Part shown: positions 55,029 through 64,000 of the stretch, piece after piece | Numbering within the stretch: position 1 is the first letter of the stretch | How the letters are laid out: each line of letters opens with the position of its first letter | IMG/VR virus record: IMGVR_UViG_3300045923_000041 | Span: 1-64,000 of that record | Direction: 5' to 3' (one strand) | DNA from: a virus | Length of the DNA stretch: 64,000 nucleotides | Position numbers and translations under genes: made by a program | The notes under the pieces: model-generated | Databases searched by the model: none | Seen by the model: the letters and a program-made list of their open reading frames with translations, nothing else | Told to the model about the DNA's origin: nothing

Positions 55029-58000
55029 TTAGGAGTCGATGAAGACGCTAACGCTGCCCTGCGTTGGGTCGCGCACGAGCCGGTACGAGTGGTAGTTGCC
55101 GTCGAGGAAGTCGAAGCGCCGGCCGCCCACGATCTTGTTCGTCTTCTGGTCGAAGACAAGGACGTAGCGCTCGCCGATGGGGCTCGTGATGAACCCAAGC
55201 GAGATGGTCATGCCAGGAGCGCTCATACCGAAGCGCACCTGCGAGTCCCCAAGGCCCAGGCTCGCGTCGCTCAAGAGCTTGAGCCGGTACGTGACCTGCG
55301 TCACAAGACCCACGGCGTCGGGAAGCGGCGTCGGGTTGCTGTAGGCCGTGATCGTTCCCGTGCTGTCCGTACCGTACGTCAGGACGTTGTTGAAGACAGA
55401 GCGGCTGACGTGCGTGGGGTCCTGCGCGTAGTAGGTCCAGGGGGTGATCGCGGTGGTGTCCGACTCTGGCAGCGTGTTCGCATCGTACGTGAGGCACTCG
55501 GTCTTCTGGTAGTAGATCGTGCCCAGGTCGTGCAGCCAGTCGTCGAAGTCCGCGATGAGGTTCGGCACGCCCGTGTCCCTCTCGATGACCGAGAGCGAGT
55601 TGTACAGTACCTCGTCCGGAACAACGAGCTTGGTCTCGTACGCCGCGTCGTTCAAGACGAAGGACTGCGTGTTCAAGACGTCCGCGATGTTGTTGAGCGA
55701 TGCAACCGGAACGTTGACGACCGTGGGGGTGTTGACCTCGAACGTCTGCGTGCTCGGGACAAGCGGCGTGCCCTCGTTGAGAAGCGTGTACGCCACGAGG
55801 TCCGGGTTCGTGAGGAAGTCCGGGTACAGCTCTGGTGGGATGCCCTCCGATTCGCTCCAGAAATCCGTCAAGGTGTGCGGAAGCGTTGTCAGGTGACGCT
55901 CGTAGCTCGCCATGACATTGCGCTGGTTGAGCACCTGGTGGGGCGGCACGATCCGAAGGGAGGTCGGCGCCCGCGTGATGCCGTAGCGCACGAAGCTCCA
56001 CACCGTCTGCGAGATGTTGGTCGGATCGAAGGCGCCCCATGCGATGCCAGGGAGCGCGTTGTTGATGATCCGCAGGACGCCCACGGTGCTCGGCGGCAGG
56101 TCAACGTCGTTGTAGCCGATGTAGATGATCGGCTGCGCGTTTGTGCTGTCGAGAAGAACGGACACTCCGCCGCCCGGGTCACGCACGATGCGGTAGCGGT
56201 GTGCGGTCTGCCAGTTGGTCTGCGCAGGGATGCGGTAGCCCACCACGGAGGGGCCCGCGGGGAAAGACGTGGAGATCGTGAGCGATGTCGAGAGCACGCC
56301 CGTGATCGTGTAGGTACCCTTGTTGGGTCCCACGTCGATGACGAGGTAGTCCCCGATCGAGACTCCCGCTGCAACGAAGTTCGCAGCTCCATCCCCGAGC
56401 GCGTTGTTGGCGATGGCCGCCTCGGTCCCGCTAGTCTTGAGCGGCAGGTGGTACCCCGTCAGAGCGTTCGGATCGTAGCCCCGCCAGATACCCACGTAGG
56501 TCTGGAACGAGGACAACACACGCCACGCATTGCAGTAGCTCCAATCGACAACGGACAGTGCCCCGTTCGTCGCCGGCGTCGAAGAGCCGAAGGTGACAAC
56601 GCCCGTCTGTGTACCGCCAGGCACGTGGAACGAAGAGTATGGCTCGGTACCGATAAAGACCGAGTCGATGAAGAGCGAGACGAGGTTACCTCCCGTGCTC
56701 TTGACGATGCGGTACGTGTGGGCTTGCCCGTCATCCCAGTTGAACGGGAAGCTGACGAGAGCTGTACCGTCCGAGTGGAGCGTCACGTTCAGGACGCCAC
56801 TGAGCTTCGTGAACATCACGCCGACGCTTCTCGCGCCGTCGTAGACCTCCGCATCGACGCCGCAGAAGTGAGTCGTGGTATCGGCAGTGTACGAGTGCAC
56901 AAGCACCCGGAACTCCAGCATGTAGTCGTAGTTCGGGGACACGACACGAACCGGCGTGCTCGTGGCGTCCAGGATCGGGGCGTTGTCGTCGATGTAGTAA
57001 ACGAGGCCGTCCGTCACGCTCGTGTCCGTGATGCGCAAGATGCGGCCGACCATGTGCGCGGTCTGCCCGCCCGTAGCCGTCCACGTGTACGGCGTAAACT
57101 CGTCTGGCGTCGCGCGGCCGCCGTAGCTCAGCTTCGGAGCAGCCGTATCCGAGAGGAAGCAAAGTTGCGTCAGACGGTCGCCGTCATCGACTGCGGCCAT
57201 GACCGCGTTCGGCGTGATACCGTGCGTGAAGGTGCGGAGCTGCACGTTCACATCGAGGACAACGTCAGAGGAAGCGGCAAGTAGCGGCTCGATGCGGTCG
57301 AAGCCCTTGAAGTCTCCGCCCACGAGGCCGAGAGCCGATTCCGAGGCTTGGGTCGTTGCGCTCGTCGAGTCGAGCAAGAGGGGGTACTTGTTGTTGAGGA
57401 TCGTCTCCGTGCCACCCGAGCCGATCGGCGTCCACGGCTGCGAAGCTTGCTCAGGGACGGTGTTCGCTTCGTAGTTGACGAAGATCGACGGCGCTGTCTG
57501 TTGGGGGTTGGTCGGAAGGATGTCGTAGAGCACGAACTCCCAATCCGATGTGTTCGCCGACTCACGCGAGAGCGAACCCCAGAAGGCCCCCTCGACCTCG
57601 TTGAACGGAGCCGACAGCTCTTCGAGGAACGGCGCCTGTGTTTCGAGGATCTGCAAAGTCGGCGTGACGTTGCCGTCGATATAGAGGCCCACGGTTCCGG
57701 TCAAGCTGCGGAAGATGCGATAGCTGTGGACGACCGTCCAATCGAAAGCGACAGGTGCGCCCGTGGGGTTGCCTCCCGAGTCGAGACCGCCAGACCACGA
57801 GGCGATGACCGAGGGGTCGTTGCCGCCACCTTGGACAAGGAACCCGATCATCATCGAGCCGCCGTTGTTCAGGTAGCCTACGACGATGGCATGCTCTTCG
57901 TCCGAGTACCCCGCTGCGATGCCCGTGAAGACTCCTTCGGTCGTGGGCGCCGCTGTGATGTACATGCGCCACGCTTGCGCGTAGACGTGCTGGAAGGTCA

Positions 58001-59198
58001 GATCGATAGGACGGCTCCAGTAGAGGAGCTGCCCGGTCGGATAAGGCCCAGGAGTCGTCGTCTGCACCTTCAAGGTGCCTGGCGTGAGTGTGGTGATGCC
58101 CGTGCCGATGCGCTGCCACGGAGAGACGGGGTCGTTCTCCGGCAGAGTCGCTGCCTCGTACGAGACGAACGTCGAGCTGAGCGGCCTTGATAGCGGCGGG
58201 AACGCGATGCGATGGTTGGGCGTGTTGAGCGTGAGAAGGTTCGGGTCGTTGAGCACGGGCGTGTATGCCCGCTCGTAGGCCCGGTACTTGAGGTCCCTCT
58301 GGAGCGGTTGTGCCAGCGTCGCTTGGATGTCGAGCGGCGTGTACAAGCTCGGCGTGAGCAGGACGTTGTTGTAGCGATAGTGGTGTGAGATTTCCGTGGG
58401 GTAGCCGACGTCACGGTTCCACGAGTTGAGCCTGAACTCGAAGCTGTTCAAGGCCATGAGTTCGACGGTCGGGTTTTGGATCCACGAGTAGTTGACCTTG
58501 ACGTCATCCCCCGGGTCCGGAGCCGAAGGGAGCACGATCTGCCCAAGCAGCCCGAACACCTCGGTCGGGGTCACGGGGGTGCCGTTGACCGTGACCATGA
58601 CATCTGTGGGGTCTTCGGCAATCTGGCCGTCACGTGGGTCGAAGATCTCCCACAGGATACTGCCGTTGGCGTTGTCCGGAAGCCGCAGGTTCGCTGCCAC
58701 ACGGATCGAGGTGGACGAGAGCACCGCCGTGATGAGGTAGGTCCCCGCGTTGACCGTAGTCCCGAGCCCAAGCAGGCCACCGGCCATCGAGGATCCGCCC
58801 CCAAGGCTTGCTTGCAGGGTGTGGTGCACCTTGGCTTGGGACGCCATGCTGGAGCTGGCGGTGATCGAAGAGTCCGAGCTGCCCGGCAGGAAGAGCGAAT
58901 GGCCGGTGATGTGCGCCGCGGTGTTGTGGGCAACTGTCAGCGAGGCACTCAGGTTCGAGTTCGCGTTGAGGTTGGCGTTGGCCAGCGAAACGCCAAGGTC
59001 CGCCCCAAGCGTGATGTACAAGCCCACCATCGACGTGGTGATGAGGCCCCCGGGCAGGACCAGAGTCACCGCATCGAGGATGCGTCCCCCTGCACCGGCC
59101 GCAAGAACGAGCGGCGGCTTCGCAATCGGACCGTAGTCGGTGAAGACCGAGTTCTGGACCGTAGGCGAGGTGGAGGTGAAGATCGCTTGGGTGGTCAT
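55029..59198 (-). CDS. Giant structural protein with repeated LamG-like modules, 1389 aa
   Basis: Several modules each begin with YEAATLPENDPVSPW or a variant (YEANTVPEQASQPW, YDANTLPESDTT-ITPW) and end in a strand such as HSYRIFRSLTGTVGLYIDG, HTYRIVKSTGGNLVSLFIDS, HRYRIVRDPGGGVSVLLDS or HSYRLVRDPTQGSVSVFIDS. These resemble concanavalin/laminin-G-like domains that bind carbohydrate. The protein stops just after the last FIDS, so its final module seems cut short. The N-terminal segment has an H-x-L-x-AS-..-GGSSM pattern also seen in the preceding gene. A long, possibly glycan-binding fibre. Confidence 0.76.
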   Translation of the reverse strand: MTTQAIFTSTSPTVQNSVFTDYGPIAKPPLVLAAGAGGRILDAVTLVLPGGLITTSMVGLYITLGADLGVSLANANLNANSNLSASLTVAHNTAAHITGHSLFLPGSSDSSITASSSMASQAKVHHTLQASLGGGSSMAGGLLGLGTTVNAGTYLITAVLSSTSIRVAANLRLPDNANGSILWEIFDPRDGQIAEDPTDVMVTVNGTPVTPTEVFGLLGQIVLPSAPDPGDDVKVNYSWIQNPTVELMALNSFEFRLNSWNRDVGYPTEISHHYRYNNVLLTPSLYTPLDIQATLAQPLQRDLKYRAYERAYTPVLNDPNLLTLNTPNHRIAFPPLSRPLSSTFVSYEAATLPENDPVSPWQRIGTGITTLTPGTLKVQTTTPGPYPTGQLLYWSRPIDLTFQHVYAQAWRMYITAAPTTEGVFTGIAAGYSDEEHAIVVGYLNNGGSMMIGFLVQGGGNDPSVIASWSGGLDSGGNPTGAPVAFDWTVVHSYRIFRSLTGTVGLYIDGNVTPTLQILETQAPFLEELSAPFNEVEGAFWGSLSRESANTSDWEFVLYDILPTNPQQTAPSIFVNYEANTVPEQASQPWTPIGSGGTETILNNKYPLLLDSTSATTQASESALGLVGGDFKGFDRIEPLLAASSDVVLDVNVQLRTFTHGITPNAVMAAVDDGDRLTQLCFLSDTAAPKLSYGGRATPDEFTPYTWTATGGQTAHMVGRILRITDTSVTDGLVYYIDDNAPILDATSTPVRVVSPNYDYMLEFRVLVHSYTADTTTHFCGVDAEVYDGARSVGVMFTKLSGVLNVTLHSDGTALVSFPFNWDDGQAHTYRIVKSTGGNLVSLFIDSVFIGTEPYSSFHVPGGTQTGVVTFGSSTPATNGALSVVDWSYCNAWRVLSSFQTYVGIWRGYDPNALTGYHLPLKTSGTEAAIANNALGDGAANFVAAGVSIGDYLVIDVGPNKGTYTITGVLSTSLTISTSFPAGPSVVGYRIPAQTNWQTAHRYRIVRDPGGGVSVLLDSTNAQPIIYIGYNDVDLPPSTVGVLRIINNALPGIAWGAFDPTNISQTVWSFVRYGITRAPTSLRIVPPHQVLNQRNVMASYERHLTTLPHTLTDFWSESEGIPPELYPDFLTNPDLVAYTLLNEGTPLVPSTQTFEVNTPTVVNVPVASLNNIADVLNTQSFVLNDAAYETKLVVPDEVLYNSLSVIERDTGVPNLIADFDDWLHDLGTIYYQKTECLTYDANTLPESDTTAITPWTYYAQDPTHVSRSVFNNVLTYGTDSTGTITAYSNPTPLPDAVGLVTQVTYRLKLLSDASLGLGDSQVRFGMSAPGMTISLGFITSPIGERYVLVFDQKTNKIVGGRRFDFLDGNYHSYRLVRDPTQGSVSVFIDS

Positions 59199-61330
59199 TC
59201 AGGCACGTAGTTCAGCGAGGTGTCTTTCGGGCCGATGCGAATGAGTGCGTGCTCTGTACCTGGCCCATAGATAACTTGAATGGTCAGGACGTAGGTCCCA
59301 GCCGTAAATCCACGTGCGGACAGGAGAACTTGCGTCTGGGTCACTGTCTGCACCCCGGTGACCGTGACCGGCGTCGGCCCCGTAATCACGTAGATGGCCG
59401 GATCGAGCAGCCCGGCGTCGATTGTGAGCCCCTTCGAGAAGGTCACGAGCACGGCCCCCTCGTTCGGGAGGTAGGTGGCCGATTGGAGCAGCGGACCCAC
59501 GGCGTTCGCTACCCAGTTGGTCGTCTGGCTGTACGGAGCCCCATCCGCCTGGATCAGCCCTGAGATCTGGAGCTGGTAGAGGTCGTTGTTCGTCGGCTCG
59601 GCGATCGTGAGGAGGATGATGTTCACCGGGGTGAGGTGCTGCCAGGTGATGCTCCCGTTATCGGGGTCCGCCACGATGAGTGGTGTGTCCAGCTCTACAA
59701 CCCCAGGACTTGGGAGTCCGACCACCAAAGCGATCGTGTTCTGCCAAGAGGTGGAGATGAGGATGTAGTTCCAAAGCTCGACCGGCTCGGAACCCACAGC
59801 GAAGAGGTACGACACTTCCCCGGATCCGAGGATCGCACCGTTGTGAAAGGTGCCGAGAAGCGTCTGGACGGGTGTGGCGCTCAAGACCATCGTCGGGACG
59901 CCACCGCCAGAGAGCTGGTAGTGCACCGGATCGGACACTCTATCGAGGCGCACACCCTCCCTGAACTGGACAAGGAGTTGCTGGTCCTGCGAGATGACTC
60001 CAGAAACGGAGACCTCTACCTCGTCGATGAGGGCGATCTCTTCATTGACGGACACGCTCGTGGCCGAGGTTCCGATGGTTACGGCATCGGAGACGTTCAA
60101 CACCTCGGGCGCGAAGTGGATGTTGTCGGAGTTGCCCGCGCGTGCCGCATCCGACAACGTTACGGTGTCCGCAACGGCTCGCCGGGTGCCCGCAGAAAAA
60201 ACGCCGTTCTCCGAAAGAAACACCGTCTCCGAGAGGTTGTTCGTGAAGTTGTTGTTGAAGGACAGGGCGTCCGAAACAGACACGGTATCGGACAGTGCGA
60301 CCAGATGCCCGTATCTGGGGCTCGCCGAATCGGAAACACCCACCGTGTCTGATAGGGACGCTTGGGTTGCGTGGTGGGTGCTGACGGCATCTGACAAGGA
60401 AGCCGTGTCCGCGAGCGCTTGGTGAAACGCAACAGTGAAGGCCAGAGCATCGGACGCAGAGACGGTATCCGAGAGGGTGATACCACCGCCACCTCCGGCG
60501 TGCAGGGTGATGGAGATCTGGTCCGTGACCGCTACAGTCTCCGAGACAAACGGTCGTGCGCGGTACGCACGCGTGAGCGAATCCGAGACCGACACGCTGT
60601 CCGTGACAGTGTTGAAGTACGCGTGGTACTCCGAGACCGAGTCGCTCGCTGTGACAGTGTCGGAAACGGCAACCGAGGTTCTGTGCAAAAGGGACGTGGA
60701 GTCCGAGACAGAGACGCTATCCGAGACCGTTGGATGTGTGTGGTGCTGAAGACCTACTGCATCTGTGACCGTCACCGTTTCCGAGACCGGCGCGTGCCCC
60801 ACCTGATGCAAGGTGGTGATCGAGTCCGAGACGCTGACCGTGTCAGAGCCCGTGACGTACGCCGAGTAGAGGATGAAGAGCGAGTCCGAGACCGACACAC
60901 TGTCCGACACACCCACGACGTTCGAGGAGGTCGTCGTGAACGTCGAATTGAAGGTCTGCGAGTTGCCGGCCAAGTCCGTGACAGAGATGGCCACCGCATT
61001 CGAGCCGCTCGCCCAATTCGGGTGCGTGTCGATCGTGACCGTGCAGGTCGTATCGCTGAAGATGATCGAGCTTCCGTACGTGGGCAGAAAGTCCCCGCCA
61101 GCGATGATCGGGTTGCCCCCTATGTTCACGGACAGCGACCACGGGTCCAAGTGCGACGGAGAGCTAACCTGGAACGACACCGTGGCCGAGTCGGAAACTC
61201 CCGTGGCACCGTTGGCTGGACTCAGGTTGGCGATCGAAGGTGTGGTCGCATCGAACGCACGGCTAGCGTACGGCGCAGTGCCGTAAGTATCGAGCCCGTA
61301 CGTTCCTCCCCAGACGACCGTGTTGGGCAT
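59195..61330 (-). CDS. Surface/fibre protein with 20-residue VSDSVSVSDS repeats, 711 aa
   Basis: An N-terminal Ig-like domain (ANLSPANGATGVSDSATVSFQVSSPSHLDPWSLSVNI) precedes about 13 tandem units of 20-23 residues of the form VSDTVSVSDSL---------, with variations (VSETVTVTDAVG, LADTASLSDAV). They should form a stalk or solenoid. The C-terminal third (ISQDQQLLVQFREGVRLDR, VNIILLTIAEPTNNDLYQLQISGLIQADG, VTGVQTVTQTQVLLSARGF) returns to Ig/SbsA-like folds. The repeats resemble those of bacterial and archaeal surface proteins. It is likely a length-variable fibre shaft. Confidence 0.8.
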   Translation of the reverse strand: MPNTVVWGGTYGLDTYGTAPYASRAFDATTPSIANLSPANGATGVSDSATVSFQVSSPSHLDPWSLSVNIGGNPIIAGGDFLPTYGSSIIFSDTTCTVTIDTHPNWASGSNAVAISVTDLAGNSQTFNSTFTTTSSNVVGVSDSVSVSDSLFILYSAYVTGSDTVSVSDSITTLHQVGHAPVSETVTVTDAVGLQHHTHPTVSDSVSVSDSTSLLHRTSVAVSDTVTASDSVSEYHAYFNTVTDSVSVSDSLTRAYRARPFVSETVAVTDQISITLHAGGGGGITLSDTVSASDALAFTVAFHQALADTASLSDAVSTHHATQASLSDTVGVSDSASPRYGHLVALSDTVSVSDALSFNNNFTNNLSETVFLSENGVFSAGTRRAVADTVTLSDAARAGNSDNIHFAPEVLNVSDAVTIGTSATSVSVNEEIALIDEVEVSVSGVISQDQQLLVQFREGVRLDRVSDPVHYQLSGGGVPTMVLSATPVQTLLGTFHNGAILGSGEVSYLFAVGSEPVELWNYILISTSWQNTIALVVGLPSPGVVELDTPLIVADPDNGSITWQHLTPVNIILLTIAEPTNNDLYQLQISGLIQADGAPYSQTTNWVANAVGPLLQSATYLPNEGAVLVTFSKGLTIDAGLLDPAIYVITGPTPVTVTGVQTVTQTQVLLSARGFTAGTYVLTIQVIYGPGTEHALIRIGPKDTSLNYVPE
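60120..60920 (-). repeat. Tandem ~60-nt coding repeat (VSDSVSVSDS units)
   Basis: About 13 imperfect units of 60-69 nt encode V(S/T)(D/E)(S/T)V(S/T)V(S/T)D(S/A) followed by about 10 variable residues. Spacers between units hold aromatic/His residues (YSAY, HQVGH, HHTHP, YHAYFN). Variation is greater in the spacers than in the core, as expected for selection on the core strand. Confidence 0.8.
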
Positions 61331-61333
61331 TCG

Positions 61334-61861
61334 TCACCAGGTCGCATCGACAACGATGTCCACGAGAGCGTGAACACCACACCTGGAGCCGGCGTACTGA
61401 GCGGCGGTTGGGTCTGGAGCGCCAGTCACGACCCAATAGACGTAGGTGGGCTGACTCACGCAGTCCGGGTCACGAGCCCGCATGAGGTAGTAAATGGTGA
61501 CGCTCGAACCGCCCGTTGGGATGGGCAGCGTTCCAGCGTCCGCCTGTGTTCCGCCCGAGCCTAGCTGGCCGCCGAAGAGGGAGGTCGAGTGTCCCACACG
61601 ATGCAAGCTGGAGTCTTGCTTCGCCCCCAATTCAGCGTAGTGCTGACCAGTTCCGGCATAGGTTGAAGTCGTTCCAGAGCCAGCGGGAGTGGTGGCGCTG
61701 TTCAAGCTTGTGGTCTTAGCGATGCGGCCCTGCGCATCGGGGATGCTGCCCGCCTTGTAGTAAGCGTTCCCGCGCGATCCTGTAGGGTATCCGGTCTGTC
61801 CCGCTGGCGAGTTGCCAAGATTCTGGACCATCCGAGATTGTGACTTGCCGATGTCCGCCAT
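61334..61861 (-). CDS. Hypothetical structural protein, 175 aa
   Basis: MADIGKSQSRMVQNLGNSPAGQTGYPTGSRGNAYYKAG has a Gly/Ser/Thr-rich N-terminus resembling a disordered fibre tail, followed by beta strands (SSVTIYYLMRARDPDCVSQPTYVYWVVTGAP) and a final Cys/His patch (YAGSRCGVHALVDIVVDATW). Located between the giant fibre genes. Its start is separated by 6 nt from the stop of the final gene. Function unknown; virion association is inferred. Confidence 0.62.
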   Translation of the reverse strand: MADIGKSQSRMVQNLGNSPAGQTGYPTGSRGNAYYKAGSIPDAQGRIAKTTSLNSATTPAGSGTTSTYAGTGQHYAELGAKQDSSLHRVGHSTSLFGGQLGSGGTQADAGTLPIPTGGSSVTIYYLMRARDPDCVSQPTYVYWVVTGAPDPTAAQYAGSRCGVHALVDIVVDATW

Positions 61862-61867
61862 GGCCCC

Positions 61868-64000
61868 TCAGAAAGTTGGCGTGGAAGCGCCGTCCCAAGG
61901 CCCGGCGCAGAACGTAGCGTTAGGGGAGGTGCCACTGGACAGTACAATCCATTTCAGGCTGTCCAACGTCTGATTGACTTGAAGACCCTGCGTGATCATC
62001 AGCCATCTGGGGGTCCCCTTGCGCGCTCGGGGCCAACCGGCTACACCGCCCATCCAAATCCAGACTGGCTCACGTACGTACGTAAGCGTGGGGGTAGTGG
62101 CGAGCTGGTCGGGGTACCCCCAGTTGACCTGGCACAGAGACCCCACCGCATAGTCGTACAGATACGCGGTGCTCATAGCGACCATGTAGTCACCAAACAC
62201 AGGGTTCCCGTTGACACCGTAAGGGTTATTCAGACCTCGACGCCTGAAACAACGCCACACCCCGTTATACGAGCCGTTCGTGAAGCACGTCTGGCCGAGG
62301 TTGTAGGAATCGATCGCAGAGGAGTTAACACTGAGGTTCTGAGTACGGTTGAAACCACTCAGAGTATACCCGCCGAAGGTTTGGGCGGCATACGGGTCGA
62401 GGTCCCCATCCTCTGTGTTGTCCAATCTTTGGAAACCTATGCCGACATACCCAGTCGATTGGCACGACTGGTAGTAGCCCCATGTGCCGTCTTGAGAGAC
62501 GCCCTGCTGCTCGATGTTGTTCGCGCACAAAAGCTGCGCTCGACCAGGGTTGGTAGGATTGAGGTTGCTGCACCAGTACGACGCACTCGTACCGACAGAA
62601 CCAGCCCCGCCTGTTCCGATGACGGCCATAGTCGCAGTCGCAAGTCCGCCGGGGCCTAGAGGGAAGCCGTTGGCAGTGGGGTTACCCGTAGAGCCCCCAG
62701 GACAGACAGTAGAAGACACCTGAGATAGAGCATTGGCCATCGTGGAGAACCGACCAGTCGATGTCGTCGTGGCGCCCTCAGTCGAAGTGCTCTGGTCGAT
62801 GCACTGGTAGTAAATGTGCCCTTGGGTAGCGTTGAGGCGCCACCAGACCATCTCACGAACGTAGGCGATCGGAGGACCAGCCGTGCTCGTTACTGTGGCC
62901 GCTGAAAAGGAGCCCGTGACCGTATCGGTAGTGGAGTTGTTCCACCCGTAGAGGTTGCCCGCCCAGCCGCTCGAACCTGTACCCACGACACGCGGAGCAA
63001 TGACCAAGAATCCCGTGCCGCCAGAGGAATCAGGCATGTACCCGAGAAGCTCGCCTTGAGCGCCCGTGCTCGACTGCGTGACGTTCTCACCGCGGATGAA
63101 GGTACCCGTCGAGACGTTCGTCCCGATCGGAATCTTCATGGTCGTTGGGCCTTGGAGACAAATCCACTGTCCGCCACCACCGGAACCCTGCAAGTAGCTC
63201 GGGTAGATGTGCTGTAGAGGATCGGTCTCAACCCATTGGAGATTGGGGTTGTTGCCGTCGCTGGCAACACCACCGGGGTTGTAGAGCAGGACGTTCGAAG
63301 CGCTCACGTACCCAGCGATCAGGAACGTACCGTTGTTGCCGCCCGCCAAGCTCGAAGGGTTGAGGATGGTGATTCGGCGCCCAACGTCCGCAGCCGTGAA
63401 GCCTGCGAAGGTTGACGTGGTGAAGTTGATGAGAGTGCTCGTCCCCGAGGTTACCGTAGAGAAGGCACCAATTGAGCCGTCGTTCCCACCGTACTGCTCT
63501 GTGATGGTCAGGCTGGTGTTACCGCTCTCCGCAACGAGCTGCGGTGCGTAAACGATGACCTGCGAGGAGGTCGCCGAGACGATACGGAAGCTGCCGTTGT
63601 TGTTACTGATCGAGCCTGTGATCGTAGCGTACCGCCCAGGCGAACCGTTGACCGTGAAGCCGGACACACCCGTGATCGTGGCCTGGCCCGTCGAACCGCT
63701 GGCCGCCCCGATGACAGCCGCACCGCTGCTCGCGCCACCACCGGACACGTTCGATAGGTGCACTGCTCCGCCAACACCCCAAAGGTCGAGCGCTGAGTTG
63801 CGCAAGAGTGCCCAGGTCAAGCCGGAGTCCGTCGATACGCCGCTGGTGTTGTAGATCGTGACCGAGGTCGCCGAGACGTACGAGGTGATGAGGAACGTGC
63901 CGTCGTTGCCGCCGTGCGAACCTCCCGAGATGGTGATGTACTGACCGACGCAACCGGGGGTCATGTTCGTCAGGCCACCCAACGTGACAGTGGGGCTTGA
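61868..64000 (-). CDS. Virion protein with repeated units, runs off the right edge
   Basis: In-frame coding continues to the last base; a start codon-like TTG at about 63982 is probably internal because an identical-type repeat (VGQYITISGGSHGGNDGTFLITSYVSATSVTIYNTSGVSTDSGLTW) is already under way there. A second copy reads VGRRITILNPSSLAGGNNGTFLIAGYVSASNVLLYNPGGVASDGN. Downstream parts contain Cys-rich loops (NPTNPGRAQLLCANNIEQQG, CQSTGYVGIGFQRL). At least 710 residues are visible. Probably a fibre or surface-binding protein. Confidence 0.74.
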   Translation of the reverse strand, partial: SSPTVTLGGLTNMTPGCVGQYITISGGSHGGNDGTFLITSYVSATSVTIYNTSGVSTDSGLTWALLRNSALDLWGVGGAVHLSNVSGGGASSGAAVIGAASGSTGQATITGVSGFTVNGSPGRYATITGSISNNNGSFRIVSATSSQVIVYAPQLVAESGNTSLTITEQYGGNDGSIGAFSTVTSGTSTLINFTTSTFAGFTAADVGRRITILNPSSLAGGNNGTFLIAGYVSASNVLLYNPGGVASDGNNPNLQWVETDPLQHIYPSYLQGSGGGGQWICLQGPTTMKIPIGTNVSTGTFIRGENVTQSSTGAQGELLGYMPDSSGGTGFLVIAPRVVGTGSSGWAGNLYGWNNSTTDTVTGSFSAATVTSTAGPPIAYVREMVWWRLNATQGHIYYQCIDQSTSTEGATTTSTGRFSTMANALSQVSSTVCPGGSTGNPTANGFPLGPGGLATATMAVIGTGGAGSVGTSASYWCSNLNPTNPGRAQLLCANNIEQQGVSQDGTWGYYQSCQSTGYVGIGFQRLDNTEDGDLDPYAAQTFGGYTLSGFNRTQNLSVNSSAIDSYNLGQTCFTNGSYNGVWRCFRRRGLNNPYGVNGNPVFGDYMVAMSTAYLYDYAVGSLCQVNWGYPDQLATTPTLTYVREPVWIWMGGVAGWPRARKGTPRWLMITQGLQVNQTLDSLKWIVLSSGTSPNATFCAGPWDGASTPTF

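Overview
The window reads as a 64 kb internal piece of a large tailed dsDNA bacteriophage (Caudoviricetes) genome, GC-rich throughout. Both ends cut through genes: a DNA methyltransferase on the left and a virion protein on the right. Almost all genes lie on the minus strand in tight runs, often with 4-nt ATGA/GTGA overlaps. Only four genes are on the plus strand: two small orphans at 4.6-5.3 kb, a NUDIX hydrolase at 19.7 kb, and a lipoprotein at 44.8 kb. The best host clue is that lipoprotein. It has a lipobox, an Asp-Ser-Gly-rich linker and repeated VDATNVYWTN propeller blades, a style typical of secreted lipoproteins of myxobacteria (Polyangia-type). A myxobacterial host is therefore inferred, not proven. 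No integrase, tRNA, insertion sequence or CRISPR array was seen.

Layout by position: 1-13 kb holds a methyltransferase, a DHH phosphoesterase and many small zinc-knuckle or unknown early-type proteins, with a SLOG-fold protein, a YkgJ-type cysteine-cluster protein, an AT-hook/winged-helix protein and a DUF1848 protein. 13-20 kb holds a HExxH protein, ClpX, a nitrilase-fold amidohydrolase, an extra-long ThyX, a 5'-deoxynucleotidase and the NUDIX hydrolase. 20-25 kb is centred on a Ycf46-like AAA+ ATPase with DUF1257-like and DUF2997-like partners. 25-34 kb is the replication module: family A DNA polymerase, CHC2 primase zinc protein, DnaB-type helicase, a loader-like protein and a SNF2 helicase. 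33-37 kb holds a second HExxH protein, a J-like protein and an S-adenosylmethionine decarboxylase homologue. 37-39 kb is a possible lysis or envelope group (lipoprotein, papain-like peptidase, holin-like protein). 39-64 kb is a structural module of very large baseplate, fibre and adhesin proteins that reuse a few domain types.

How the parts fit: the replisome is largely phage-encoded. The nucleotide genes (ThyX, deoxynucleotidase, NUDIX) tune dNTP pools, and ClpX could redirect host ClpP. Three small promoter-like motif families recur: a sigma70-like element TTGATT-N16-TGTAGT at five gene starts (three apparently leaderless), a GGTGTARGGG element just before at least nine gene starts (once as a divergent palindrome), and a weaker TAGNCTTCNTAT element. 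Two hairpins look like intrinsic terminators, and each is followed on the same strand by a gene start (one of them with the GGTGTARGGG element), which suggests separate transcription units inside the minus-strand run.
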